Counted from the first letter of the stretch, positions 35,020-44,022 are shown. The stretch is 64,000 bases of DNA from Microbacterium yannicii (GCF_024055635.1 NZ_JAMXMB010000036.1:124001-188000), one strand, 5' to 3'. Numbers and translations are program-made. The notes: generated from the sequence alone by a model not told the origin.

Positions 35020-36753
35020 GTGCTCGCCAAACTCCTCGTCCGCTATCTCAAACCATCCGGCTGGCTGCTGCTCGGTGTGCTGCTGTTCCAGTCCGCCTCC
35101 GCGCTCGCCTCGCTCTACCTGCCCAGCCTGAACGCCGACATCATCGACAACGGTGTGTCCAAGGGCGACACCGAGTACATCTGGCGCACCGGCACCATCA
35201 TGTTGACGGTGTCGCTCGCGCAGATCGTCGCCTCGATCATCGCGACCTACTTCGCGGCGCGTGCCGCGATGAAGCTCGGCCGCGACGTCCGAGACGACAT
35301 CTTCGAGCGCGTCTCGGGCTTCTCGGAGCGCGAGGTCACGGGATTCGGCGCCGGCTCGCTGATCACCCGCAACACGAACGACGTGCAGCAGGTGCAGATG
35401 CTCACGATGATGGCCGCCACCTTCCTCGTGACGGCGCCGCTGCTCGCGATCGGCGGTATCGTCCTCGCCATCGAGCAGGCCGCGAGCCTCGCCTGGATCA
35501 TCGCGGTCGCCGTGCCCGTCCTGCTCGTGGTCGCGGGACTGGTGATCGCGCGCATGGTGCCGCTGTTCCGCAGCCTTCAGGCGAAGCTCGACGGCGTGAA
35601 CCGGGTGATGCGCGAGCAGCTGACCGGCATCCGCGTCATCAGGGCCTTCGTCCGCGAGCCTCTCGAAGAGGAGCGCTTCCGCGTGGCCAACACCGAGATC
35701 ATGGTCGTCGGGCGCAAGGTCGGCTCGCTCTTCGTGGTGCTGTTCCCGGCCGTCATGCTCATCCTCAACGTCACCGTCATCGGAGTCATCTGGTTCGGCG
35801 GCATGCAGGTCGACGCCGGCGAGATCCAGATCGGCACGCTGTTCGCCTTCATGCAGTACGCCATGATCATCCTCTCCGGCGTCATGATGGCGAGCTTCAT
35901 GACGCTGATGATCCCCCGCGCCGCCGTGTCGGCCGAGCGCATCGGAGAGGTGCTCGACACGGCGTCGTCGCTCGAGCGGCCCGCGGGTGCACCCGCCGAG
36001 TTCCCCGCGCCGGGCGCCGTCGAGTTCAAGGACGTCACCTTCACCTACCCCGGTGCCGAGCACCCCATCCTCTCCGGCATCAGCTTCCGCGCCGAGCCGG
36101 GCGAGACCGTCGCCGTCGTCGGCTCGACCGGCGCCGGCAAGACCACGCTGATCTCGCTGATCCCGCGCCTGTTCGATGTGACGCACGGCGCCGTCGAGGT
36201 GGGCGGCCTGGACGTCCGTCGCGCCGATCTCGACGCCCTCTGGGCCACGATCGGGCTGGTGCCGCAGCGTCCGTTCCTGTTCTCCGGCACGATCGCGTCG
36301 AACCTGCGATTCGGGCGGGAGGAGGCGACGGATGCCGAGCTGTGGCAGGCCCTCGAGATCGCCCAGGCGAGCGACTTCGTGAGCCAGATGGACGGCGGAC
36401 TGGACGCGCCCATCTCGCAGGGCGGCACCAACGTCTCGGGCGGGCAGCGCCAGCGCCTCGCGATCGCGAGGGCCATCGTTCACCAGCCGCGCGTGCTCGT
36501 CTTCGACGACTCGTTCTCGGCGCTCGATCTCACCACCGACGCCAGACTGAGGCAGGCGCTGTGGCGCGAGCTGCCGGACGTCACGAAGATCGTCGTCGCC
36601 CAGCGCGTCTCGACGATCACCGACGCCGATCGCATCGTCGTCCTCGACGACGGCGGCATCGTCGGCCTCGGCACGCACGAGCAGCTGCTCGAGACGAGTC
36701 AGACCTACCGCGAGATCGTCGAATCCCAGCTCGGAGCGGAGGTGGCCCGATGA
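35020..36753 (+). CDS. Heterodimeric ABC exporter subunit with degenerate ATP site
   Basis: A 577-aa half-transporter (type IV exporter fold). GTG 35020 follows GGGAGAAG; an in-frame ATG at 34963 would add 19 unremarkable residues. Six membrane helices occupy about 1-290. The ATPase domain has Walker A GSTGAGKTT near 368, an intact signature NVSGGQRQR near 471, and a Walker B ending D496-D497 where the catalytic Glu should be. That replacement marks the non-hydrolysing site of BmrC/TM287-type heterodimers. Its intact signature would serve the partner's ATP site. It overlaps the partner gene by four bases. Substrates are likely drugs or lipids. Confidence 0.92.
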   Translation: MLAKLLVRYLKPSGWLLLGVLLFQSASALASLYLPSLNADIIDNGVSKGDTEYIWRTGTIMLTVSLAQIVASIIATYFAARAAMKLGRDVRDDIFERVSGFSEREVTGFGAGSLITRNTNDVQQVQMLTMMAATFLVTAPLLAIGGIVLAIEQAASLAWIIAVAVPVLLVVAGLVIARMVPLFRSLQAKLDGVNRVMREQLTGIRVIRAFVREPLEEERFRVANTEIMVVGRKVGSLFVVLFPAVMLILNVTVIGVIWFGGMQVDAGEIQIGTLFAFMQYAMIILSGVMMASFMTLMIPRAAVSAERIGEVLDTASSLERPAGAPAEFPAPGAVEFKDVTFTYPGAEHPILSGISFRAEPGETVAVVGSTGAGKTTLISLIPRLFDVTHGAVEVGGLDVRRADLDALWATIGLVPQRPFLFSGTIASNLRFGREEATDAELWQALEIAQASDFVSQMDGGLDAPISQGGTNVSGGQRQRLAIARAIVHQPRVLVFDDSFSALDLTTDARLRQALWRELPDVTKIVVAQRVSTITDADRIVVLDDGGIVGLGTHEQLLETSQTYREIVESQLGAEVAR

Positions 36754-38900
36754 GCCCCGAACAGCAGTCCAGCCCCGAACAGCAGCCGAACACCGGCACG
36801 TCACCCCGCCGGGGTCGGGCCCGCGACGCCATCGCGGAGCTGAGCCCCGAGGAGAAGCTCGAGATCGAGCTCGGCGAGCAGGCCCGCATCTCGGCCGACG
36901 ACTGGAGCGGCGCGGTAGCCCCAGGAAAGGCCGCGCACTTCGGGCCGTCGTTCCGCCGGCTCATCGGGCTGCTGCGTCCCAACGCGGTCGGCTTCATCTT
37001 CGTGTCGATCCTCGGCTCGATCGGTGTCGTGCTGGCCGTGCTGTCGCCCAAGGTGCTCGGCGAGGCCACCAATATCCTCTTCGAGGGCGTCGTGTCGTCG
37101 ATGGCACCCGTGGGTGCCACGCAGGCGCAGGTCGTCCAGGGCCTCGAAGCATCCGGCGAGCAGGATCTCGCCAACATGGTGGCGGCGATGGAGCACTTCG
37201 TCCCCGGCGCCGGCGTCGACTTCCTTGCGCTCAGCCGCGTCCTGCTGATCGTGCTCGCGCTGTACTTCGCGTCGTCCCTGCTGATGTGGGTGCAGGGCTA
37301 CGTCATCAACGTCATCATGGTGCGGGTCATGTGGCGCCTGCGCGAAGACGTCGAAGCCAAGATCAACCGTCTGCCCCTGCGCTACTTCGACCGGGTGCAG
37401 CGCGGCGAGCTGATCTCCCGCGTCACGAACGACATCGACAACATCACGCAGATGATGCAGCAGTCACTGTCGCAGGCGCTCACGAGCGTGCTCACCGTGA
37501 TCGGCGTGCTCATCATGATGCTGACGATCTCGTGGCAGCTGACGCTCGTCGTGCTGGTGAGCTTCCCCCTCATGGCCGTGCTGTTCGGCGTCATCGGCCC
37601 GCGCTCGCAGAAGGCGTTCGGCATCCAGTGGCGCAAGGTCGGCCGCCTCAACGCACGCGTCGAGGAGTCCTTCTCCGGCCACGCGCTCGTCAAGGTGTTC
37701 GGTCGCGAGCAGGCGGCGCGCGAGGCGTTCCGGGCCGAGAACGAGGAGCTCTACCAGGCATCCTTCAAGGCGCAGTTCCTGTCGAACATCATGATGCCCG
37801 CGATGATGTTCATCGGGAACCTGACCTATGTCGGCATCGCCGTCTTCGGCGCGCTCATGGTCGCGAGCGGTCAGCTGCGCCTCGGCGACGTGCAGGCGTT
37901 CATCCAGTACTCGCAGCAGTTCACCCAGCCGCTGTCGGAGCTGGGCGGCATGGCCGCGGTCGTGCAGTCCGGCACCGCGTCGGCCGAGCGTGTGTTCGAG
38001 CTCCTGGACGAGAGCGAAGAAGAGCCCGACGCACCGGATGCCCCGGCACCGGTCGACGGCGACGGCACCATCGAGTTCCAGGACGTCGCCTTCTCGTATA
38101 CGTCCGAGCGCCCGCTCATCCACGACTTGTCGTTCCGGGTGGAGCCCGGCCAGACGGTGGCGATCGTCGGTCCGACCGGCGCCGGCAAGACGACGCTCGT
38201 GAACCTGCTGATGCGCTTCTACGAGCTCGACGGCGGTCGCATCCTCCTGAACGGACAGGACATCGCGCTGCTGACGCGGCGCGACATCCGGGCCAAGACC
38301 GGTATGGTGCTGCAGGACCCGTGGCTGTTCGCGGGAACGATCCGCGAGAACATCCGCTACGGACGCGCCGACGCGACCGACGACGAGATCCTCGCTGCCG
38401 CGCGGGCCACGTACGTCGACCGCTTCGTGCACTCGCTGCCCGACGGCTACGACACGCTCCTCGACGAGGACGCGTCGAACATCTCGGCCGGCGAGAAGCA
38501 GCTCATCACGATCGCGCGCGCATTCGTCGCGCAGCCGTCGGTGCTCATCCTCGACGAGGCGACGAGCTCGGTCGACACCCGCACCGAGCTGCTGCTGCAG
38601 CACGCCATGGCAGCGCTGCGTGAAGGCCGCACGTCGTTCGTGATCGCGCACCGCCTGTCGACGATCCGCGACGCCGACCTCATCCTCGTGATGGAGAACG
38701 GCGGGATCGTCGAGAAGGGCACCCACGACGAGCTCATCGTCGCCCAGGGCGCGTACTTCCGGCTCTACAACTCGCAGTTCGAGCAGGCGGCGACCGATCT
38801 CGACGAGGAGGCGCGCGCACTGGCCGAGGCCGAGCACAGCGAGCCGCCGGCGGGGACCGCGGACGACGCGACCGAGGACGAGTCCGCGAGCGTGGTCTGA
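36750..38900 (+). CDS. Heterodimeric ABC exporter subunit with active ATP site
   Basis: A 716-aa half-transporter, the partner of the preceding gene (ATGA overlap, GGAGG ribosome site). The first 65 residues are a charged cytoplasmic tail (RARDAIAELSPEEKLEIELGE). The membrane domain contains a roughly 60-residue extracellular insert between helices 1 and 2 (SSMAPVGATQAQVVQGLEAS). The ATPase has Walker A GPTGAGKTT near 474, an atypical signature ISAGEKQ near 578 and an intact Walker B with E603 in LILDEATSS. The signature deviation complements the degenerate site of the partner. The C-terminal 45 residues are acidic. Confidence 0.93.
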   Translation: MSPEQQSSPEQQPNTGTSPRRGRARDAIAELSPEEKLEIELGEQARISADDWSGAVAPGKAAHFGPSFRRLIGLLRPNAVGFIFVSILGSIGVVLAVLSPKVLGEATNILFEGVVSSMAPVGATQAQVVQGLEASGEQDLANMVAAMEHFVPGAGVDFLALSRVLLIVLALYFASSLLMWVQGYVINVIMVRVMWRLREDVEAKINRLPLRYFDRVQRGELISRVTNDIDNITQMMQQSLSQALTSVLTVIGVLIMMLTISWQLTLVVLVSFPLMAVLFGVIGPRSQKAFGIQWRKVGRLNARVEESFSGHALVKVFGREQAAREAFRAENEELYQASFKAQFLSNIMMPAMMFIGNLTYVGIAVFGALMVASGQLRLGDVQAFIQYSQQFTQPLSELGGMAAVVQSGTASAERVFELLDESEEEPDAPDAPAPVDGDGTIEFQDVAFSYTSERPLIHDLSFRVEPGQTVAIVGPTGAGKTTLVNLLMRFYELDGGRILLNGQDIALLTRRDIRAKTGMVLQDPWLFAGTIRENIRYGRADATDDEILAAARATYVDRFVHSLPDGYDTLLDEDASNISAGEKQLITIARAFVAQPSVLILDEATSSVDTRTELLLQHAMAALREGRTSFVIAHRLSTIRDADLILVMENGGIVEKGTHDELIVAQGAYFRLYNSQFEQAATDLDEEARALAEAEHSEPPAGTADDATEDESASVV

Positions 38901-38910
38901 CCCACCTCTG

Positions 38911-38961
38911 ACGACGGATGCCGCGACCCGCGCTCACGCGCCGGGTCGCGGCATCCGTCGT
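38911..38961 (+). terminator. Perfect 20-bp stem hairpin
   Basis: Bases 38911-38930 (ACGACGGATGCCGCGACCCG) pair perfectly with 38942-38961 around an 11-nt loop, 11 bp after the ABC operon stop. No T-tract follows. It is the strongest hairpin in the window and probably terminates the operon. The stem contains the GGATGC/GCATCC word. Confidence 0.85.
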
Positions 38962-39046
38962 TCCGGCCTGTCATCGCCCGCCGGCTTACGGCGTCGGCGG
39001 AGCGGGATCGCGCCGGCGACCCCGTTGAGGCAGGTAGCGTTTTCCC

Positions 39047-40060
39047 ATGGTCAATTACCGGTACCTCGGAAACAGCGGTCTCAAAGTCAGTGAGATCACC
39101 TACGGCAACTGGGTCACGCACGGCTCGCAGGTCGACGACTCGGCCGCCATCGCCACCGTCCACGCGGCACTCGACGCCGGGATCACCACCTTCGACACCG
39201 CAGACGTGTACGCCAACACGGTGGCGGAAGAAGTCCTCGGCAAGGCGCTCACGGGTCAGCGTCGCGAATCGCTCGAGGTCTTCACCAAGGTCTACTTCCC
39301 GACCGGCCCCAAGGGCCCCAACGACACCGGCCTCAGCCGCAAGCACATCTTCGAGTCGATCAACGGGTCACTGAAGCGTCTCGGCACCGACTACGTCGAC
39401 CTCTACCAGGCGCACCGCTTCGACTACGAGACGCCGCTCGAAGAGACGTTCCAGGCGTTCGCCGACGTCGTCCGCCAGGGTAAGGCGCTCTACATCGGCG
39501 TGTCGGAGTGGACGGCGGAGCAGCTGCGCGAGGGTCACGCGCTCGCCAAGAGCTACGGCATCCAGCTCATCTCGAACCAGCCGCAGTACTCGGCACTCTG
39601 GCGCGTCATCGAGGGCAAGGTCGTGCCGGCGTCGGAAGAGCTCGGCATCTCGCAGATCGTCTGGTCGCCGATGGCGCAGGGCGTGCTGTCGGGCAAGTAC
39701 CTGCCCGGTCAGCCGGTGCCCGAAGGCTCGCGCGCCACGGACGAGAAGAGCGGCGCGGGATTCATCAAGTCCTTCCTGCGCGACGAGGTGCTCGAGGCGG
39801 TCCAGGCGCTCAAGCCGGTGGCCGAGCAGGCGGGCCTCTCGATGCCGCAGCTCGCCATCGCGTGGGTGCTGCAGAACAAGAATGTCGCCTCGGCGCTGGT
39901 GGGGGCATCACGTCCCGAGCAGCTCGCCGACACGGTCAAGGCCTCGGGCGTCGTGCTCGACGCCGATACCATGGCCGCCATCGACGCCGCCCTGTCGGGT
40001 GTCGTGTACGACGACGCCGAAGACACCTACACCGTCTCCCCGAAGACCCGCGTGGTCTGA
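39047..40060 (+). CDS. Aldo/keto reductase, Kv-beta/AKR6-like
   Basis: A 337-aa aldo/keto reductase. MVNYRYLGNSGLKVSEITYGNW, TTFDTADVYANTVAEEVLGKAL (catalytic Asp/Tyr), FTKVYFPTG (Lys), YQAHRFDYETPLEET and ALVGASRPEQL are in the expected order. The overall pattern is that of the potassium-channel beta-subunit-like and YghZ-type NADPH reductases, which reduce reactive aldehydes such as methylglyoxal. It has its own promoter region after the ABC terminator and is followed 17 bp later by a NUDIX gene. Confidence 0.9.
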   Translation: MVNYRYLGNSGLKVSEITYGNWVTHGSQVDDSAAIATVHAALDAGITTFDTADVYANTVAEEVLGKALTGQRRESLEVFTKVYFPTGPKGPNDTGLSRKHIFESINGSLKRLGTDYVDLYQAHRFDYETPLEETFQAFADVVRQGKALYIGVSEWTAEQLREGHALAKSYGIQLISNQPQYSALWRVIEGKVVPASEELGISQIVWSPMAQGVLSGKYLPGQPVPEGSRATDEKSGAGFIKSFLRDEVLEAVQALKPVAEQAGLSMPQLAIAWVLQNKNVASALVGASRPEQLADTVKASGVVLDADTMAAIDAALSGVVYDDAEDTYTVSPKTRVV

Positions 40061-40077
40061 CGCTCCGGCAGACGACC

Positions 40078-40563
40078 GTGATCACCAGCGCCGGCATCCT
40101 GCTCTATCGGCTCGCGCCCGACCTCGAGGTGCTCCTTGCACACATGGGCGGGCCGTTCTGGGCGAGCAAGGATGCCGGCGCCTGGTCGATCCCGAAGGGC
40201 GAGTTCGCCGAAGGCGACGAGAGCGCGCTGGATGCCGCGCGCCGCGAGTTCCGCGAGGAGCTCGGCGTCGACCCGCCCGAGCCGCCGTACGCCGAGCTCG
40301 GCACGTTCGCCTACTCGTCAGGCAAGCGGGTGACGGTGTTCGTCGCCGATGGGACCGGCTTCTCGCTCGATGATCTCGTGTTCGGCGAGTTCGAGCTGGA
40401 GTGGCCGCCGCGGTCGGGGCGGACGGCGTCGTTCCCCGAGGTCGACCGCGTCGAGTGGACGAGCCCGGATGCCGCCCGCGAGCGCCTCGTGAAGGGCCAG
40501 CGTCCCGCCGTCGACGCGCTCGAGGCGCACCTCGCCGAGGCGTCCCCGCCGTCGTCCCCGTGA
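40078..40563 (+). CDS. NUDIX hydrolase
   Basis: A 161-aa NUDIX protein. The complete NUDIX box GEFAEGDESALDAARREFREELGVD lies at residues 40-64 and keeps the metal-binding REFREE glutamates. SAGILLYRLAPDLEVLLAHMGGPFWASKDAGAWSIPKG precedes it, the pattern of diadenosine-polyphosphate/NTP pyrophosphatases. GTG 40078 is the best start but has only a weak ribosome site, so coupling to the upstream aldo/keto reductase (17 bp) is likely. The C-terminus PSSP is variable. Confidence 0.88.
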   Translation: MITSAGILLYRLAPDLEVLLAHMGGPFWASKDAGAWSIPKGEFAEGDESALDAARREFREELGVDPPEPPYAELGTFAYSSGKRVTVFVADGTGFSLDDLVFGEFELEWPPRSGRTASFPEVDRVEWTSPDAARERLVKGQRPAVDALEAHLAEASPPSSP

Positions 40564-40671
40564 TCCCGTCGACCTCGCCCCCCGTCCCCCCGCCGCACTC
40601 TCGCGGGCTCTTGTGGGTCGGGCGCGGGCGGCGGAGACTGACCGGGTCGGATCCGCACGAGAGGAACCACC

Positions 40672-41034
40672 ATGGCTCACGGCGACATCACGCACATCGA
40701 CATCCCCGTCACGGATCTCGGCAGAGCGTCCGAGTTCTACTCGGGACTGTTCGGCTGGCAGATCGCGGAGCTGCCCGGCTTCGAGGGCTACCCGATGTGG
40801 CGGGCGCCGAACCAGATCTCGGGCGGCGGCCTCGCGCCTCGCGAGGAGGGTTTCACCCAGCCTCGCTCGTACGTCGAGGTGGACTCCATCGATGAGACGG
40901 TCGCCGCGGCGCTGGATGCCGGCGGCACGGTGCTGATGGAGAAGAACCAGATCTCGCCCACGAGCTGGTGGGCGGTCATCGGCGACCCGGACGGCAACGC
41001 GATCGGGCTGTACGAGGGCACCACCGAGAGCTGA
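40672..41034 (+). CDS. VOC-family protein
   Basis: A 120-aa one-domain VOC protein: ITHIDIPVTDLGRASEFYSGLFGWQI at the start, YVEVDSIDETVAAALDAGG in the middle and WWAVIGDPDGNAIGLYEG at the end. The pattern matches the glyoxalase/CFP-30-type actinobacterial group. The start is ATG behind GAGAGGAACCACC. Function is unassigned. Its downstream side is the long tandem-repeat block. Confidence 0.87.
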   Translation: MAHGDITHIDIPVTDLGRASEFYSGLFGWQIAELPGFEGYPMWRAPNQISGGGLAPREEGFTQPRSYVEVDSIDETVAAALDAGGTVLMEKNQISPTSWWAVIGDPDGNAIGLYEGTTES

Positions 41035-41052
41035 CCCGCGGTCGCGCGCGCG

Positions 41053-41515
41053 CTCAGGTGAGCCGGAGCCGCGGGCGGCGGACGGATGCCGCGGCCGGCG
41101 TGGCGCCCGCGCTTAGTCGAGTCGCTGACGCGGTCGGCGAGCGAACGCGGCAGTTTACGGCGACCGCGCCATCGCGAGACGCCGCGCTCGCCGGGAACTG
41201 CAGCGCTCGCGCGTGTGCGCCGGCGCAGGTGAGTCGCAGGCCTGCCCGCCCGCGGGCTCAGGTGAGCCGCAGACGCGGGCGGTGGACGGATGCCGCGGCC
41301 GGCGTGGTGCCCGCGATCAGGCGAGTCGCTGACGCGGTCGGCGAGCGAACGCGGCAGTTTCCGGCGACCGCGCCATCGCGAGACGCCGCGGTCGCCGGGA
41401 ACTGCAGCGCTCGCGCGTGTGCGCCGGCGCGGGTGAGCCGGAGGTCCGCGGGCTCAGGTGAGCCGGAGCCGCGGGCGGCGGACGGATGCCGCGGCCGGCG
41501 TGGGCGCGCGGCGGC
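41053..41515. repeat. Tandem repeat block, two units of 204 and 196 bp plus a partial third
   Basis: Units start with CTCAGGTGAGCC at 41053, 41257 and 41453. Units 1 and 2 are nearly identical over long stretches and the third copy breaks off after about 60 bp. Each full unit contains a strong hairpin: GCAGTTTMCGGCGACCGCG (M = A or C), a 14-nt loop, and CGCGSTCGCCGGGAACTGC (S = G or C). In unit 2 the 19-bp stem has one mismatch. This block fills most of the 0.8-kb gap after the VOC gene; no protein-coding signal is convincing inside the units. Confidence 0.9.
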
Positions 41516-41834
41516 CGGTGGTCGCCGGGCCGACGGGTCGAGGCGCGACAGCGATCGCGTCGCCCGCGACATCCCGGAGCCGGACATCACGCAGTGCCGG
41601 CGCCGCACGGAGGTGTGAGGCGACCGCGCGCACGAGCGCGACGGGGGAGCGGGGGGTCAGGGCCGACGCGGCGTCCGGTGCGAGGCCGGCCAAGACCGCG
41701 GTGAGCAGGGCCCTGAGCGCCTCGTCGTGTGAGCGGACGTCGTCGGCGCCGATCCACTCGACGAGCTGGTCGATGGTCCAATCCGGTGAAACTGGCCCGA
41801 TCGTGACGGATGCGGTGGCGTCTGACGTGAACAT
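41454..41834 (-). CDS. Doubtful small protein running into the repeat block
   Basis: A possible 126-aa protein with a plausible globular middle (WTIDQLVEWIGADDVRSHDEALRALLTAVLAG; PVALVRAVASHLRAAPALRDV). Its start, ATG 41834, lies inside one half of the MocR inverted repeat and has no ribosome site. The last 25 residues (RRAPTPAAASVRRPRLRLT) are encoded by the third tandem unit, suggesting that the repeat has replaced an older C-terminus. No family is recognised. It may be a real but eroding gene, or chance in high-GC DNA. Confidence 0.4.
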   Translation of the reverse strand: MFTSDATASVTIGPVSPDWTIDQLVEWIGADDVRSHDEALRALLTAVLAGLAPDAASALTPRSPVALVRAVASHLRAAPALRDVRLRDVAGDAIAVAPRPVGPATTGRRAPTPAAASVRRPRLRLT

Positions 41835-41841
41835 TGGACCA
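41774..41841 (+). promoter_or_regulatory. 9-bp inverted repeat before the MocR gene
   Basis: TGGTCCAAT (41774-41782) and ATTGGACCA (41833-41841) are exact complements, 50 bp apart, the second 12 bp before the MocR start. Widely spaced paired half-sites suit a dimeric MocR regulator with two GntR heads. Binding by the adjacent gene product is inference. Confidence 0.55.
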
Positions 41842-41853
41842 GAATGCGATGCT

Positions 41854-43320
41854 ATGACGACTGTTCACAGGGCCAATGAGCGGCTGGTGGACCATCGGGT
41901 GGCACTCGGCGGCGCCGTCGAGGCTTCCCGGCTGGCCGGTCGCCTCGGCCGATGGGCGCACGGCGATGGCACCCTCACGGTCCAGCTCGCGCAGGCGATC
42001 GCCGCGCTCATCCACGGCGGCGAACTGCGCTCCGGCGACCGCCTGCCGGCGGAGCGAGCGCTCGCCGCCGCCATCTCGGTCTCGCGCGGCACCGTGGTCG
42101 CGGCATACGCGCTGCTGAGCGAGGAGGAGCTCGTCGAGCGGCGGCAGGGCAGCGGCACCCGTGTCGCCGGGCACCTCGGCGGTCCGCTGCCGACGCGGGA
42201 GCGCACCGCCCGCGGGGAGAGCCTGTTCTCGGCCCTGCCGTCGGGCATCGACCTGCTCCGCGCCGTGCCGGCGATGCCGTCGCTGGCCCTCGACATCGTG
42301 CGTGCGCACGCCCCGACCCTCGATCCGGTGACGCTGGCCGAGACCGACCCCGCCGGGTTGCCGGTCCTCCGCGCGCGCTTGGCCACGCTGCTCGAGGAGG
42401 AGGGCACGCCGGCGACCGCCGCTCAGATCCTCGTGACGCACGGCGCCCAGCAGGCCATCAGCCTCGTCGTGGACGAACTCGTCTCACCCGGCGATGTCGT
42501 GCTCACCGAGTCGGTCACCTGGCCCGGTCTCGCCGACTCGGTGCGCCGGCGCGGGGGGCGCGTGCACGGCGTGACGATCGGCCCCGACGGCATCGACGTC
42601 GACGAGCTCGAGGCGGCGATCGTCGCGCTGCGTCCGGTGCTCGTCGCGGTGAACCCGCACCACCACAACCCGACGGGCACCCGCCTGCCGGCGGCGGGCC
42701 GGCAGCGGATCGCCGACCTGTCAGCGGAGTACGGCGTGCCGGTGCTCGAGGATCGCGTGCTGGCGCACGTCTCGTTCGACGGCGTCGTGCCGCCGACGCT
42801 CGCCGCCCTGCGCCCGGACGCCCCGATCATCGTCGCCGATTCGCTGTCGAAGTGGTGCTGGTCAGGGCTGCGCGTCGGCTGGCTGCGCGCCGATCCGGTG
42901 CTGGTGCGCCGGCTGCGGGCGCTGCGCCAGCTCGTGGACCAGTCGACCAGCGTTCCGGCTCAGCTCCTCGCCCTCGACCTCGTCGACGAGGCGCGGGCGC
43001 TGCGGCGCTCCGTGAGCGAGACGCACGCGGTCGCATCCGCGCAGCTGATCGCCGCGATGGCGGAGCACCTGCCGGAATGGGAGGTGACACCGCCGCGCGG
43101 CGGGCTGGCGGTCTGGGCGCGGCTGCCCAGGGGATCGGCGACCGCGCTCTCCCGCATCGCTTCGATGCGCGGCGTGGCGGTCGCGGGCGGCACCGAGTTC
43201 ACGGCATCCATCACCTACGACGACCACATCCGCGTTCCCTACACGGCACCGGAGGCGCAGCTGCAGGAGGGCGTGCGACGGCTCGGCGTGGCGTGGCGGG
43301 AGTACCGGGCGCAGCTCTGA
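41854..43320 (+). CDS. MocR-family regulator (GntR head fused to aminotransferase-like domain)
   Basis: A 488-aa PLP-dependent-type regulator. Residues 40-110 form a GntR winged helix (GDRLPAERALAAAISVSRGTVVAAY, VERRQGSGTRV). Residues 145-480 are a fold-type I aminotransferase-like domain with VNPHHHNPTGTRLP and DSLSKWCWSGLRVGWL, where the Lys in SLSK is the PLP-binding residue. MocR proteins commonly govern vitamin B6, GABA, taurine or YczE-type transport genes; no such target is adjacent unless it is the doubtful gene at 41454. ATG 41854 is the start nearest the operator. An exact inverted repeat lies upstream. Confidence 0.92.
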   Translation: MTTVHRANERLVDHRVALGGAVEASRLAGRLGRWAHGDGTLTVQLAQAIAALIHGGELRSGDRLPAERALAAAISVSRGTVVAAYALLSEEELVERRQGSGTRVAGHLGGPLPTRERTARGESLFSALPSGIDLLRAVPAMPSLALDIVRAHAPTLDPVTLAETDPAGLPVLRARLATLLEEEGTPATAAQILVTHGAQQAISLVVDELVSPGDVVLTESVTWPGLADSVRRRGGRVHGVTIGPDGIDVDELEAAIVALRPVLVAVNPHHHNPTGTRLPAAGRQRIADLSAEYGVPVLEDRVLAHVSFDGVVPPTLAALRPDAPIIVADSLSKWCWSGLRVGWLRADPVLVRRLRALRQLVDQSTSVPAQLLALDLVDEARALRRSVSETHAVASAQLIAAMAEHLPEWEVTPPRGGLAVWARLPRGSATALSRIASMRGVAVAGGTEFTASITYDDHIRVPYTAPEAQLQEGVRRLGVAWREYRAQL

Positions 43321-43481
43321 GCTCGATGCGGGCGTCGGTCGCGAGTCGCCCGCCGCCGCCGTGACTCGGATATCCGCCGGAATACGGGTTTGTCGGCCCG
43401 AAGCGTCCGATCGCGGGCAGATCGCCGACGTTCGGCAACTGTCGACGCGGCCCGGCAGGAGTGCCGCGGGCGGCTGCGAGC

Positions 43482-44012
43482 TCAGCGGCCGTTCTTGGGG
43501 CGCGTCGAGACGTCGATGCGGTCCTGCGCGCCCAGCGACGACCACGCGCTCGCCGTGCCCTTCGCCGCATGCTCCGAGGCTCGGACGGCGCGCTCGTCGG
43601 CCCACGCGTTGAGCACGTGGCCCGAATGCCCGCGGACGTGCTCGAGCACGACGTCGGGCAGACCGGCCGCGCGGCGGGCGTCGCGCGCGACGATCAGCTG
43701 CTCCAGGATGTCGACGTTCTTCGTCGGCGCGCCGGTCGAGGTCTTCCAGCCGCGGCGGCGGTGGCCGTCCATCCACTTCGTGTAGGTGTCGATGGCGTAC
43801 TTCGAATCGGCCTGCACCACGAGGTTCTCGATGTCGGCGTGGTCCTCGATCGCCTTGAGAAGACCCATCAGCTCGCCGACGTTGTTCGTGCCGAGCGGGA
43901 TGGCCCCGGCGGCCCAGTGCCCGTCCTCGCCGACCCACGCCCACCCCGTCGGCCCGGGGTTGCCCTTGCAGGCTCCGTCGGTGGCAACGATGTAGGGGGT
44001 CGTGTCAGTCAC
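43482..44012 (-). CDS. rnhA: Ribonuclease HI
   Basis: A 176-aa RNase HI. The four catalytic acidic residues are D12 (ATDGACKGNPG), E47 (NNVGELMG), D69 (VVQADSKYAI) and D139 (NAWADERA), matching E. coli D10/E48/D70/D134. WTG-type substrate segments are also present (WKTSTGAPTKNVD, EHVRGHSGH). It cuts the RNA strand of RNA-DNA hybrids. The start is GTG 44012, 10 bp after the MarR-like gene. A 25-residue C-terminal tail (GTASAWSSLGAQDRIDVSTR) exceeds the E. coli enzyme. The 161-bp gap to the convergent MocR gene holds a perfect CGGATATCCG palindrome (43367-43376) and nothing else I can name. Confidence 0.95.
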   Translation of the reverse strand: MTDTTPYIVATDGACKGNPGPTGWAWVGEDGHWAAGAIPLGTNNVGELMGLLKAIEDHADIENLVVQADSKYAIDTYTKWMDGHRRRGWKTSTGAPTKNVDILEQLIVARDARRAAGLPDVVLEHVRGHSGHVLNAWADERAVRASEHAAKGTASAWSSLGAQDRIDVSTRPKNGR

Positions 44013-44022
44013 TCGGGCAAGG

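Noticed and set aside
41053..41515. CRISPR-like array
   Set aside because: Units of about 200 bp are contiguous with no unique spacers and no cas genes.
43361..43440. Small gene or element between MocR and rnhA
   Set aside because: Only a 10-bp palindrome and short partial repeats are visible; no start, ribosome site or clear paired ends.
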